Part shown: in pieces, positions 1 through 12,813 of the stretch
Numbering within the stretch: position 1 is the stretch's first letter
Layout: the number at the start of each line of letters is the position of its first letter
Assembly: GCA_012845835.1 (NCBI GenBank)
Contig: JABAKD010000017.1
Span: forward strand, 5,456,651 to 5,520,650
Source of the DNA: Undaria pinnatifida
Taxonomy: Eukaryota > Sar > Phaeophyceae > Laminariales > Alariaceae
Reading direction: 5' to 3'
DNA: 64,000 nucleotides
Position numbers and translations under genes: made by a program
The notes under the pieces: model-generated
What the model was told of the DNA's origin: nothing
Databases searched by the model: none
What the model saw: only the letters and a program-made list of their open reading frames with translations

Positions 1-235
1 TATGCAGTTTTTTTTTTTTTTTTTTAATTCTCCGGCGGATGGGGGAAACAAAAATAAAGCCCAAGCTCACCACGCTTCCACGTGTCTTCATACACACACG
101 TCGTGTGTGTCCATTTGACTCAATTGCCATCGCAATCCAGCCCTAGCTGGCGTGTCCCTCGTCTTCCATTTTAGCGACAGCGTGATCTGCTGTCCCTATC
201 GGCGGTCCTAGGGACAACTCACGATGTCGCTATAA
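1..235 (-). repeat. Family C retroposon-like repeat with poly-A tail (copy 1)
   Basis: Matches 31130-31330: CTCCGGCGGATGGGG, CACTTCCACG, CAGCTAG/CTAGCTGGCG, GTCCCTATC. On the minus strand it ends in a ~18-nt A run (T run at 8-25), so it looks like a reverse-transcribed SINE or 3' LINE end. No ORF. Confidence 0.65.
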
Positions 236-329
236 TACATCAAGTATGTAGCCACTATGACCGAATTGTCACAATGGTAATACATGGTTACATATATATA
301 TACTCCAGTATATTATAAAAAAATGAAAA

Positions 330-625
330 TACACTCCAGTCCGGCTGTGAGATCGAAGATTTCGTCGAAACTCATCTTTGCAAGCTGTGTGTGATACTCC
401 GATCGCGCGCATTACGAGTTGTGTGTCCTCATTAAGGACATAGGTCGGCGACTCCCCTTACAACAACAGTGTAGCTATCAGGGTCAGCAGGATGATTTTA
501 GTCAGTCTGTGCGCGGAAACTATAAAACCCGTTTCTGAGGGGGACAAAATCTGACAGCTGTGGAGGGAGATGTATCCGTTTATCAAGTGAAATCCTGTAT
601 GTCGAATAACCGGTGAGGGGAGGGG
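330..625 (-). repeat. Family A dispersed repeat, copy 1
   Basis: Minus-strand copy: reverse complement of the core GGGAGTCGCCGACCTA, CGCGCGATCGGAGTATCACA, AGCTTGCAAAGATGAGTTTC, and the flanking ACGGGTTTTATAGTTTCCGC block. Confidence 0.75.
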
Positions 626-639
626 CCGATTTTTATATA

Positions 640-1860
640 TATACAAGGGCTCCGCATGGGTGCCGGCATTCGCCGGCGCCCATTCCATGCTTCGGGTAGG
701 GCAGGGCAGCACTTCGACCACTTAAGGTGTAGCTGTCCGATTTGGCATGCATTGAACTTTAAAGTAATGCCAAGAGTTTCATACGAACATGGGATTCTGA
801 AAGTCATGCTTTGACAAAAGAAAAAACGTAATATTATACAATATAGAAGGCAAGGATAGGCGAAACAAACTATTAAATGCGCCGTCAAGTAAAAGTTGGC
901 GTCTATCAAACAAAAATACCGAAAATAATAGTATTATTGAGAACCTGCGTCGCCTCTAGGCGAAACAAAAGAGGGCTTGGCATTAATGAAGAGACTGCAC
1001 TGCTGTCCCCGGGGCAATGGAGGTTCGAAGTCGACAGGATGCAAAGTCGGTTTGCATCAAACGTCGACATGAGGACATGTCAGCCGGCGAGGTTTCGGAA
1101 GAAGATAGCTTTGTTTGTTACGTGAAGGCTGTCGCATTGATTGGTCTGCGTGGTCGCGGGCGAGGAGGAAAACGTAGAAAAGGAGGGCGATCTCTCGTTG
1201 AGGCGGCGTTGTCTAAGATTGGTGCGGGGGTGGCTTTGCTCGTACGGGAGGTTGGCGTAGCGCTTCTTCTCTGTTTTTTCTCGGGAAGGCGGGATATGTG
1301 TGTCTGCTGTCTTTTCTTCGTGGGGGCTTTCACGTTGTCGAAATTGGACGCGTCCTCTCAATGCATAATATCCGGAGTGTCTCTACCATGACGACTGCTG
1401 ATAGTGCCGTGTGTATTTCCTAGAGACTGACATATTATTTACTGGTAGTAATAATAATATACCTTTGCAACATTTTTTTTCTTCATCCCATTTATTATCC
1501 CCGCACCACTCTCGCGCTCCCTCCCAGTAGTAACTCAGATCCGGGGTCAATAGCGGGCCCTCCTCCTCCCTCCCCACTTCGGCACGTGCTTTCATTTTTG
1601 CCGCGAGGAGAATCCAGCATTTTCTTCCCTCGTCGACTCGCGTCGAACCAACCCACGCTGCTAGGCGCTCTCAGCAGTTGATTGATGCCTGTTTTTTTTT
1701 TGCATTTTTGCAAATAAAGTCAAATCTCATCGTGGTGGGTGTCGAACTCAAGGACAACCAAACGTTAGTAGTAGTATTCGAGGGTAAAACCACTATTATT
1801 AATAGACCACCGGGGCGGCCGGCTGACAAATGATTAAAAAAAAACAGGATATTTGCATAG
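640..1860 (+). repeat. Family D dispersed repeat, copy 1
   Basis: Aligns along its length with 9490-10960: ACAAGGGCTCCGCATG, GGATAGGCGAAACA, GCGCCGTCAAGTAAAA, TGGTCTGCGTGGTC, CATATCCGGAGTGTCTCTAC, CGCTGCTAGGCGCTCTCAGC. Frames are not conserved between copies, so it is non-coding now. Near 1735-1765 the minus strand reads TTGAGTTCGACACCCACC, a tRNA-like B box. Confidence 0.75.
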
Positions 1861-2394
1861 GTATTACATTCCCTCCCCCATATTGAGTGTATGATATTAC
1901 GATGGTTGACGCGATATGTATAGAATAAAGCGCCAAATACCTAAATATCAGCGTACGCGGAGTTTTAGATATCATGAATAACGAACGACCGCGATGGCAG
2001 AGCACGGCAAAGCATAGCGCGTCGCTCTGCTGAGCTAGCGGTGCGCTGCTGAGCTGAGCCGCAGGGCATCTCAGGGCACTGCACGGCGCTTCGTTGCTGT
2101 AAGCTATAGCGCTGCGATGGGGTGCTGGGCGGTGTCGAGCTGATGAGCCAAGCCCAGATCTCAGCCGCTGAAGCTTCGTCAAGTACATAACAAATGGTGC
2201 GAATCGAAGAAAAGCTAAAGCTGGACCGTTCCGCAACTAATGCACAGCTGTCAGGCGGCAATTAGCGGCAGTAGGAAGTTCAACTTACTAGACAAAAAGG
2301 AAGAAAAAATCGCGAAAAAGTTCAAAATCATCGTGTTGGCAGAAAAACCAAGTTTGCAGGAAGCAGCTGAAAGGTCAAGAAGCAGGCAATATTT

Positions 2395-2835
2395 CAGTTG
2401 TTGTTGTTGTCGTTCTCACATTAACTCGCATAATCAAGTCCGTGGTCACAGGACAGGCTCCAGTCATTCTGGAGCTGTGGAATACCCTAGGGGAAAAACA
2501 CAAACCAAAGGTGGTACACGCAATAAATCACAGCTGACGCAATTCATGCCTCCACCAGAAACATATAAAAGTGAAATCGGGAGTCAATCTACGATGTGCC
2601 AGGTCCATACCGGTGCATACGTCTCATTACTCGCGCCTGGGAAAACCGACTATACCGCTTGCCAACCAAGAAAGACTACCACGTATATATTACACGTGGT
2701 ATCTATCACTACGCATGCGCACAACAGACGCAAGTCAATTGGAAAAAAGAAACAAATAAGAGAAAGGAAAGGAAATAAATGGGTGCATGGGGCCAAGAAA
2801 AAGAAAAGGTGAATAAATTTTGGGGGGTCTACTGG
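2395..2835 (-). repeat. Family B dispersed repeat, copy 1
   Basis: The reverse complement matches 43270-43632. On the minus strand it ends in GTGAGAACGACAACAACAAC, i.e. an AAC tail. Shared blocks CACAGGACAGGCTCCAGTCA, CAGCTGACGCAATTCATGCC, TCCACCAGAAACATATAAAA. Confidence 0.75.
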
Positions 2836-3166
2836 CGAGTCTTGCCACCAGCACGATGCCACGTGGTTTTTCGACGATCTACAGCAGTACTACGAACGAC
2901 TTCCGATACACCCACCGAAGCACGGACCACCGGACAATTACGCGACCGACAGCTGGCCGTGGTTGTCACGTGTCTCTGTGTTGGGGGCCCCTGTGCGCTG
3001 CTTCTTGTTGGCTCTTGTTTGGGTAAAACATGCGGTGTGCTCGATGGTCTCAAGGCACCAGAATCAGAACGTCCGCTCGTACGACGTATCATTCTTACAG
3101 AAATAAATGTAATACGACCTGGTATTTTTTTCTCCATCAATATGAACATAAAACGGTTGTTACAAA

Positions 3167-3850
3167 TTGGACAGAGTGATGCGTGTACGACTAAACTTGC
3201 CAACGGCACTCGTACTGCACTTTGAGCTATCTGCTGTGGTTCTGGTTGCTACTAGTTGCTGCTGTATGTGCTAGAAGTTTCGCCCTTCGGCTACTGCTGC
3301 TGCACCTGATGTTGTGTGTTTGCCAATGTTGTCAGTTGGCGTTCATGCTCGTCGTACATACTGCTGTTCTCACCCAGTACGTACGGGTTTCCTCGTACCT
3401 CGACGGCACGACGACGAGCTCAAAACAGAAGGGAGGTGACATGAAATGGCATGGACAATGGCCACATAGAGGCGAGCACAGCGGGATAGTTCGCTGCGAA
3501 TCAACCGCACTCGTTCATGCCTACAGCAGAGGTTGCCTGGAGTGTCAGCGGCCGTGCTAAAGCCAAGGCCAAAGGCCGAAGAGACGGCTCTTCTACCTGC
3601 TTGAGATGCTGTTATATATAGACTATTGGACAGAGTGATGCGTGTACGACTAAACTTGCCAACTGCACTCGTACTGCACTTTGAGCTATCTGCTGTGGTT
3701 CTGGTTGCTACTAGTTGCTGCAGTATGTGCTAGAAGTTTCGCCCTTCGGCTACTGCTGCTGCATGCACCTGATGTTGTGTGTTTGCCAATGCCGTCAGTT
3801 GGCTTTCATGCTCGTCGTACATACTGCTGTTCTCACCCGGTACGCAAAAT
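3167..3850 (+). repeat. Direct duplication, ~220-bp unit
   Basis: TTGGACAGAGTGATGCGTGT at 3167 and 3627; about 95 percent alike to TCGTCGTACATACTGCTGTT (3350, 3815). Units are 460 bp apart with a different spacer. Confidence 0.85.
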
Positions 3851-4690
3851 TCCAAACATTATCACGTACCGTTTGGAAATGATGCCAATTTTGTAAATCA
3901 TTCAGGCGTTGCAGCCATTAAGATTCAACAATTTTTCCAAAATTCCTCCACGACACTCGCTCGTCTCGCTCGGCGCCCGTCCGCGTTCACGTCGATGTGC
4001 GGAACGGACACGGCAGGGCGAGGGGCATTGGAGCCGCCCCCCGAAGGCGGCGCTCGAACCAAGCCATATTCGACCGAGAATTCCAGTTCCGCGAATCGCA
4101 TACTTAGGCCGAGACAAAGAACTCCGGACCAAAGTCCATGACACCATAGAATGGCTCTATATCCAAGGAATGATTTTATATATGTTTATGTGTCTACAAG
4201 TACAGATTTGAGTATCATAGCTTACGGACAACTGCTCGGTTCACGTTAAGTAATACCTGGTACACTCCACGAAGACAAAATAACGTTGTACACAACATCA
4301 TTAGTTGTTCTAATGAGTACCCGCCGTAGTAGAACTCATATTAATTTATTCGATGACCAGAAAACACTACTGGTATAGATAACATCAGTGTAAAGCCAAC
4401 ATCACGAAATAGCATATTTCCCCCCTTCCACGTCATATTTTGTCTCTGAAATATTGGGCATCTGCGTCATTCTACGGTGTAGCCCCCCCCATCTTTTCTG
4501 GAACGAAATCTGCGGTTTTGAAACCAGCTCACGGCCGTATTTCCTGAAATACGGTGCCCTTTGCCACCCCGACGTCATCGGTCGATAGTCCTTCGCGAAC
4601 CAGAATAAATGTCAGAATATGCATCCTTCCTCGCGTCGAGCAGCCACGAAACGTTCGTTGAAAAAAAATCCCTGGTTTTCGAGGCGGGCT
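3851..4690. other. No gene seen
   Basis: Mixed sequence. Short frames in three overlapping phases at 3900-4150 show no domain. ATGAGTACCCGCCGTAGTAG at 4313 recurs at 21474, marking another dispersed repeat fragment. Confidence 0.5.
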
Positions 4691-5560
4691 ATCTTAGAAT
4701 CAGTCATCTGCATGTAACACGCAGGTAGAATATTTGCTATCATCCGCCTCATTTCCCCGCCTACAGTGCCCCCACCACCCCCACCCCCTGATACACACGA
4801 GCCCCCCCCGCCGCCGCCGCCCTCCCCAAGCGCCCCACCAAAAATTAAATCTGAGTACATTACCAGACAGACACGTGATACCACCTCATAATTGCCTTTC
4901 TAGCCATCCATGCCGTAGCTCCAGTAACCCCCCACCCCCCGCACGCCCCCTCCTTTCTCACCACCCGCACCATCGCCTAGACCTAGCACCATGCGCATAG
5001 TAGGTTCCTCCGGGTATACATTCATGCGATCTAAAGCAGTTGAAAATCCCCCTTCTTTCCCGTAACCTCCCCCCCCCACCCCGCCGACTTTCGAACACCC
5101 CCCTCCCCCCGATTTACAGAACATACATGATAAACTGATGCGCTCCTCCCACAACCGTCAGGCTTGTCACCATCAAGGGTTTATAGCTGCTGCACAGATT
5201 GACTTGCCGCCCCCCTCTACTACCCCGCCGCCCTCCCGCCCCCGGCCCCACGCCTTAAAAAAATCACCGCCTTCCCCTCACCGGCTGTACGACTTACAGG
5301 ATATACTTGATGAACTGATGCCTTTCCTTCCACAGTTGTGAGATTTTGTCCCCCTCCGAAACGGGTTTTATAGTTTCCGCGCACACATTGATTAAGATCA
5401 CCTGGTGAAAGTCTCATTGTAGCTCCAAGGGGAGTCGCCGACCTATATCCTTAATACCCAGTGATACGCGCAATCGGAGTATCATACACAGCTTGCAAAA
5501 CTGAGTTGCAACGAAAGCTTTATCTTCAATCTCACAGCTGGAGTTTATTTCTACTTTTAA
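4690..5560 (+). repeat. Family A dispersed repeat, copy 2 (long)
   Basis: Plus-strand copy with the upstream modules: C-rich stretches, TCTAGCCATCCATGCCGTAG, CGCCTAGACCTAGCACCATG, GATAAACTGATGC, then AAACGGGTTTTATAGTTTCC and the core with ...GGGGAGTCGCCGACCTATAT, ending CTCACAGCTGGAG. Confidence 0.75.
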
Positions 5561-6539
5561 AATGTGCATTGATGCACGTGGTCAAGTTTTTACCTCAACA
5601 TTCGAAAAGACTGACTGAGAAAGTGCCTGGCCAATTAGAAAGCTGATGATCTTGGCCAGCCCAGCTCGTAGTCAGAGCGACTACTGCAGTAAACCCTGAC
5701 CGAGACTATAGGTGCACTTTACGCGCACGTGGATGGTTCACGGTATATGTTCAGCAATTTGTTTTTCGAAGACAGCTACTATAGTACATACAGAGCAGTT
5801 CAAAGACGCTCGCGCGACGCAACTCAAATATCGAAACTCGAAGCGAAACACACGGTCGAGCGGCTCACAAAACATAGTGAGAGCGGCTACTACTACTGCT
5901 GTAGCGAACCCTGAGATTACATACAGTAGTAGTTTACTCTACGCGGATGGTTCACGGTCAATATTCACCTCACAGCTCTTGGGAGACAGCTAATACTATC
6001 GTTGCTGCTACTGTTGTCGATGATTCATGTTTTCCGTTTAGCGGCAATAGCTTTCACTGACCTCATCTGGTCTACCGCCCATGCAGAAAGCTCCCACCAC
6101 GGAAGAAAGACAATACGACTGAGGCTGTGCCTCCTCTCCCGGCTTCACTCCACCAGCACTACCTACCCTCGACGCGCGGGACCTCATCGAGGGCATACGA
6201 TACTACTTCTCCCTTGCGGGTGCACCCGTACCGGATCCAGGTCCTACAGCAAGTAGAGCAGAGAGAGGGCCTGGGAGATGCAGAGTGTTAGCTTGCGGCT
6301 GGATCCCAGGCCCCGCGAAATGGCAAGTACTTGCCAGGCTATTCTTAAATGCATAATAGGCTTGGTATTTCCTTCTAGGAGATGACATGTAGTGTGTCGT
6401 CTTCACATCAAACCGTTCTTTCTACCCAACGACATCAGCACACACAGAGTCCATCCAAACATAGGGTGTTTTGAATTTTCATTTGTCAGTTTCAAGAAGC
6501 TTTGGCGTTGATATATACGAAGTGTTGAAAAAATAAAAA
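5561..6539. other. No gene seen; weak internal repeat
   Basis: GGATGGTTCACGGT(A/C) with TACGCG(C/G) upstream and GACAGCTA downstream occurs at 5730-5780 and 5944-5995, a diverged ~210-bp repeat. No domain in any frame. Confidence 0.45.
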
Positions 6540-6905
6540 TGCAATCCTCCATCCAGCTGTGAGATCGAAGATTTCGTCGAAACTCATCTTTGCAAGCTGT
6601 GTGTGATACTCAGGTCGCGCGTAAAACTGGGTGCGTGTCTGTATAGATCGGCGACTCCTCTTCTTGGAACTGCAGTAGTGTAGTAACTTGTACCAGGGTC
6701 AACAGGGTGATGTTATTTAGTCTGTGCACGGACACTATAAAACCCGTTTTATATCCGAAAACTGTGGTGGAAAAAAATGCATCAGTTTTTCAAAAGCATA
6801 TCCTGTAGGTCGTATAATAACCTGTAACTGGTGAGGGGAGGGTGAGCATGGGGGCCAAGGGTTGAACAAGAAGGAGCGGGGGGAGGATTCAACCTGTTCG
6901 CGGAA
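6540..6905 (-). repeat. Family A dispersed repeat, copy 3
   Basis: Minus-strand copy from CCAGCTGTGAGATCGAAG through the core to the GGTGAGGGGAGG module. Confidence 0.7.
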
Positions 6906-7324
6906 ACTATATCATGATATAAGGTGGCATATATATGCTACCGGGTGTGATATTACTGAGAAAAGAAACATCACTCAGCGATCATCCACCGCATGCAATA
7001 ATACGGCATGTTTTCGTGAGCACCACTAATTCGATCGAGCATTAGACGTGGACGCGACATCTATAGGGCCACAACATCTTCAACGACGACACGGAAAATG
7101 CAAGACGTATACAGGCTGGGCCAGCCGAGACGCTCACCATAAAGCAATATTATCGCTGTGCCCCGCTCAGTTTTTGGAGTGCGGGTCTGAAATAAAACTA
7201 TGACACGTACGTGTTTTTTTGGAGCAAGCTTACTTACCAAAAAGAGTGTGACTTGGCGAGCACCGAAATAAAAGAAAAAAAATCCGTCGGCTTTTCGTCC
7301 AAAAAGTTTTATGACTATGGATAC

Positions 7325-7485
7325 CCTTTCTTTGACCGGCCGTATGTCGGCAATTTTTCATTCGTAAGTAGTGCTTTGGTGATCTTGCTATTTTCATGAT
7401 GATCATGGATACCTTTTGGCCAGCCGTATGTCGGCAATTCTTCATTTTTTCTAAAGTAGTAGTGCTTTGGTGATCTTGCTCCAAA
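7325..7485 (+). repeat. Two tandem ~85-bp units
   Basis: CCGTATGTCGGCAATT(T/C)TTC and TAGTGCTTTGGTGATCTTGC occur at about 7340/7369 and 7425/7462. Confidence 0.75.
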
Positions 7486-8369
7486 TCGCGTGTCAAAATC
7501 TCAGATCCAAACTCCAAAATATGAGAGAGGGGCACACAGCGATACTTTAAATGCCCTCCAATTTTTGTCGAACACAGCTGACTAGTTATATAAATTAAAT
7601 ACGGAATCGAATTTTGATAACATCACTTGATGGGAGGCGATTTGGGCAATGCAACTTGTATCGAAGCCATCAATGTTCCTCTGGTAGAAGAGTCTTCATC
7701 ATATTTTTTGTTTTTTTTTCGCACACTTCTACTTTCCAGCTTCTGGAAAAGCCGTGGTCACAGGTGTCGTCCCTTCTTCCCCCCGGTTCTTGCCTTCAAT
7801 TTTTATCGCGCATAGGGTTCAGCACCCCCGCTGCTCGTCGCACACAGCAGTGTCCACAAAAATTTCACCTTGATCGGGAACGAAGATTTCTTTAAGGATT
7901 TAGTTCGGAAAAACTGGTGCTTATCAGTTTTCGCGGATATCTCGGCGAGATCGAGTCGGAAAAACCAAAGCCATAGTCTACAATGTTTCATATATATGCA
8001 TTGTTTGCTCTTCATGTGCAATACGATGCCAGGGGTATCGCTTCCAATTTTCAAGTCCTATTAATGATCATAGCCTCCCGACCTGTGCCGAACGATGTAA
8101 CATATTTGACATTGCATGGCCATATATATGACCTCGCTAATTAAATTTTGCAAAATGTATCTCTGTCTTATTACTAGCGGCCTCAGAGCCCCACATCGGC
8201 ACGGTAAAATCATGGTAACACTGCATGCATGGTTGCACCTATCGATTGAAATTTTCCATCTTCCGATCCATATACAACAACAAACCACCAGGCCATAATA
8301 ACACATTGTATACCACACCTGAAATTTGTTGTGTATACCACACCTAACGCCAATTCTACTAGATTAGTA

Positions 8370-9480
8370 CCTGGTAGTAAATAATACCAGGTAGGTGATA
8401 AAAACTGATTTATTCCTGCTACAACCTTCAGATTTGTCCCCCAGAAGGGTCGATAGTTTTGGCGCACAGATTGAGCTGTCCCACCCGCACCCCCCCCACC
8501 CCCACCCCCGATCCCTCTTGTTCAAACGCCCCACCTAATACCAAAACTTGCCAGATTAATACACACTAGCAGGCGCTTGATATCACCGCATCATCTTTAT
8601 CTTTCTAGCCATCCATGCCGTAGCTCCAATTCACCCCCCCCCCCACCCCCCCCCCCCGCGCGCTTTCCCCTGCTCCCTCTTGTTCGAAAACGCTCCACGT
8701 TAAATCAAAAGCTGCCAGACATATTAACAAACACTAGTCTACCAGGCAGTTAATCACCTCATCATCTTTCTAGCCATCCATGCCGTAGCTCCAATTCATT
8801 CCACCCCCCGCTCCTCCCCCCCCCACCCCCCCCTCCTTCCCCACCACCCGCATCATCGCCTAGACCTAGCACCACGCGTATAGCAACCCCCTACATCTTT
8901 GCGACCTAAACCTGTTCGAAATCCCCCCCCCCTCCCCCCGGAGTACCCCCCCCCCCCCTCCGAACACTCCGCCCTCTCCTCACTAGTTGTACAACTTATT
9001 ACATGATACACATGATAAACTGATGCATTCCTTCCACGACCGCCAGCTTTGTCCCGTAAAAGGACTTACAGTTTCCGCACACATATTGATTTGCCCCCCC
9101 CGTCCGCCCCGCCCACCCCGATGTTCCCTCTTGCTCAAGCCCACCCCTCCGCGCCCTTATAATATTCACCCTCCCCTCGCCGGTCACACGACTTACAGGG
9201 TAGGCTCGATGAACTGATGCATCTCCTTCCACCACAGCTGTCAGATTTTGTCCCTTTCAAAAACGGGTTTTATAGTTTCCGCGCATAGACTGACTTCCAT
9301 CACCCTGTTGACCCTGGTACAAGCTACTCTGTGTCGAGTTCCAAGGGGAGTCGCCGACCTATTGTGTCTTTAATGAGGACACACACCCAGTAATACGCGC
9401 GATCGGAGTATCACGCACAGTTTTCAAAGATGAGTTTCGTCAAAATCTTCGATCCACAGCTTGATTGAGTGTATTTTTTT
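8370..9480 (+). repeat. Family A dispersed repeat, copy 4 (long)
   Basis: Plus-strand copy with repeated modules (CATCTTTCTAGCCATCCATG twice) and long C runs, core at 9340-9460. No ORF holds across copies. Confidence 0.75.
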
Positions 9481-9489
9481 ATAAAACAC

Positions 9490-10960
9490 TACAAGGGCTC
9501 CGCATGCCGGCGCCCATACTTCGGGTAGGGTAGGGCAACACTTCGATCAGTTAAGGTGTACTATAATAGCTGTCAGACTTGACATTCAACGAACTTTGAA
9601 GTATTTCCAAGAGTTCAACACAAACATGAGAATATGAAGGTCATACTCCGACAGAAGAAAAAAATCATGTACAACAAAGATGACAAGGATAGGCGAAACA
9701 CACTGTTGTTGAATGCGCCGTCAAGTAAAATATGGCGTATATCAAACAAAAGTACCGAAAAGAGTATGGAGAACCTGCTTCGCCTCTTCTAGGCGAAACG
9801 AAACAGGACTTGGCATCAATTAAGAGACTGCACTGATGTCCCCGTGGCAATGGAGGTTCGAAGGTGACAGAATGCGAAGTCGGTTTGCGTCAAACGTCGA
9901 CATGGGGCCATGTCAGCCGGGGCGAGGTTTTGGAAGATGAGCTTTGTTTATTACCTGAAGGCTGTCGCATTGATTGGTCTGCGTGGTCACGGACGAGGAG
10001 GAAAAGGAAGAAGAGAGCGATCTCTCGTTGCGGCGACGTTGCCTAAGCTATAGATGCGGGGGTGGCTTGCTCGCAGGGGAGGTTGGCGTGTCGCTTCTTC
10101 TCTGTTTTTTCTCGGGAAGGCGTGGTGTATCTGCTGTCTAGGCTTCGCGGGTGCTTTCACGTTGTCGAAATCGGACGCGTCCCCTTAGTAAGTATATCCG
10201 GAGTGTCTCTACCATGACGACTGCTGACAGCGACGTGCGTACTTCTCACTTAGAAGAGACTAACATATCATTTACTGGTAGTGGTATTTTTTCGTTTCGG
10301 ACTACAAGTATGCGCACAGCGGAAAAGGTCGATTTTTAGAAACTTTCATTTCTGACTGAAAGTCCAACTTCAGAAAAAAATGGCGCAGAAAATCAACAAG
10401 TATATTGTTTCAGGATGTATGTACTACTCCTGCACCAATAATAAGTAATCTGTCATCAAATTTTGCCTAGATAGAGAGAAGAATGGACACATACAAACAG
10501 AAAATCTCGGAAAAGGATAGGGGAGCTGTGTGTGGTAGTAATAGTTTACCTTTCTTTGCAAAAAAAAAAATCACCACATCTATTATCCTCGCACACCACA
10601 CTCGCGCTCTCTCCCAGTAGTAGCTCAGATCCGTGGTCACATAGCGGGCCCTCCTCTGGCGTCCCCACTTCGGCACGTGCCTTCATTTTTATCGCGAGAA
10701 GAAGTCAGCATTAATTTTCTTCCCTCGTCGACTCGAGCGTCGAATTGGACCTACCCACGCTGCTAGGCGCTCTCAGCAGTTGATCCTTTTTCTTTTTTTT
10801 GCGTTGTTGCAAATATAGTCAAACCTCACCATGATGGTGGGAATCGAACTCAAGGACAAACAAACGATAGTAGTAGTATTCGGGGGTGAACCCACTAGAG
10901 GACCCAGGGCGACCGGCTGACAATTGAAAAAAACAAAACAGGATCTTTGCATAGAGATTA
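9490..10960 (+). repeat. Family D dispersed repeat, copy 2
   Basis: Partner of 640-1860. Near 10832-10860 the minus strand reads GTCCTTGAGTTCGATTCCCA CC, a better match to a tRNA T arm (GGTTCGANNCC box), with CTAGTGGGTTCA 45 bp upstream as a possible A box. This suggests a tRNA-derived head. Confidence 0.75.
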
Positions 10961-11096
10961 CATTCATTCGTCGATGCCGCGTTATCCAGTGAGGTGTTGC
11001 CTGCTGTGCAGTGGTGTCAGTCAACATTATTTGTTTACTGATGGAGCCTGTCCTGTGACCGCGGACTTGATTATTATGCGAGATAACGTGAGAATA

Positions 11097-11150
11097 CCAA
11101 CAACGACAACAACAACAACAACAACACAACAACAACAACAACAACATCAA

Positions 11151-11183
<33 letters not shown>

Positions 11184-11188
11184 AGTTA
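11097..11188 (+). repeat. (CAA)n microsatellite
   Basis: AAC/CAA trinucleotide run. It forms the 3' tail of a family B fragment that begins near 11040 (GCCTGTCCTGTGACC). Confidence 0.9.
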
Positions 11189-11425
11189 AGGATATAGGTC
11201 GGCGACTCCCCTTGCAACTACAGTGTAGCTATCAGGGTCAACAGGGTGATCCTAGCCAGTCTGTGCGCCGAAACTATAAAACCCGTTTTTGAGGGGGACA
11301 AAATCTGACAGCTATACGTATAGTCTAGACTATATTATGAAAATTCAAATACACTCCTACAGCTGTAAGATCGAATATTTTGTCGAAACTCATCTTTGCA
11401 AGCTGTGTGTGATACGTATACAGTA
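11187..11425 (-). repeat. Family A dispersed repeat, copy 5 (rearranged)
   Basis: The core half GGATATAGGTCGGCGACTCC ... CAAAATCTGACAGCT is followed by the GATCGAA...TCGTCGAAACTCATC half, i.e. the two halves are in swapped order relative to other copies. Confidence 0.65.
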
Positions 11426-12813
11426 TATATATATTGTTTTTTTCCACTACAAAAGTTGGTGTTGGTATCTAATCAATCTATTAGGGCCGTTCTTATCGGA
11501 GACGTGAATTTCCTAAATTTCCTCTTTTTTTTCCAGGATTTCCATGAAAAAACGGCTGCATTATTATCGAGCGCGGGGTTGTTTGTCTTTTTTTTTCCTG
11601 ATTTTTGAAAGCCGAGCCATAAAGCAAGACCGCCACCACCACCCACACCAGCGGTCACGCGCGTCGTCACACAGCAAGCATGAACGACATCCCGGAAGAC
11701 CGCAGAGGAATTGCCCCAGGCCAAGCAGATTCTTGCAATCCGGCGACAGCAGCGACGGAAGGACGACGGGCCCAGTGCGAACGAAGTTGCCTGGATTTTC
11801 AAGGGGAAGCACTTGTGTAGATGTGGCGTCAATCACCGAGGCCACAGACAGCATCAGCCCCACGAACACTTCGATGGGACACCAAACACAGGGGAAGGAG
11901 GCAGCTGCTGAATGCCAGGGTAGGTGTTTGGACGCCGGTGCTGAGAGGGTGGGGCTCCGGGACAGCAGCAGCAGCAGCAACAACAGCTGATGGTGATGAA
12001 GGTGAGGATCAAGTCCATACAAGTTCAAACATTTTCAAATGTTGCACGTAGCTTGTTCGTCGTACGAGTTCGTACATTTTTGAATTTTGAATTTTGCACA
12101 TACTCTACAGCAGTAGTCTACACGAAATCGTATATTTTTGAATCTTGCACGTACAGCAAGATATATAGAGCTGTGATCTGTGAGTGGGCACACAAACTAC
12201 AGCTGTATTTGTATGGACATCATCGTGAAGTACGCGAGAGCAGGTAAGAAACTCCTATTTGGGCTCAGGCTCGCGGCTTATTGTGATCTCAACGTTGAGC
12301 GTAGGATTTTAAAGGCTACGAGGTATCATATACTAGGTGGTAGTATTTGCGGTGGCGTTCCTGCCTGAGCACAAACGCTTAGCCGTAATTTCTTATTAAA
12401 CAAAGCTCTTTCTTAAAATATTAACTCCCAAGTTCTTGACGTAAGTCGCGTACAGTATACCAGGTACCAGTATACAGCAGTACTGTATACTAGGTATATA
12501 TGGGTATACGCAGGACTTTAACAGCACATTATACAGTATATACACTGCTTTGTGTATAGTCTACTATTATATAATTGGGTACTGCTGTAGTCATCGGTTA
12601 GCGCTCCTTCCGCTTAACATTGTCGTATGGATGCGCAGTATACATTGCCAGGTGGTATTATATTTCTGGTGGTGTGTTGCACTGGTCCAGTCTGCCAGTA
12701 TACGCTTCCAGTTCTGATGCAATCCAGTATACTGCTTCATAGCGCAGTTTTTTTATCTCTACTGTTTCAGGCTACTCGTTCGAGTGCGCAGCCCGATTTT
12801 ACGCCACACGTCC

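Noticed and set aside
877-1391. Overlapping plus frames in family D (GLRGRGRGGKRRKGG and others) as genes
   Set aside because: The second family D copy at 9.8-10.1 kb has different frames and stops at the same positions; the frame is not conserved.
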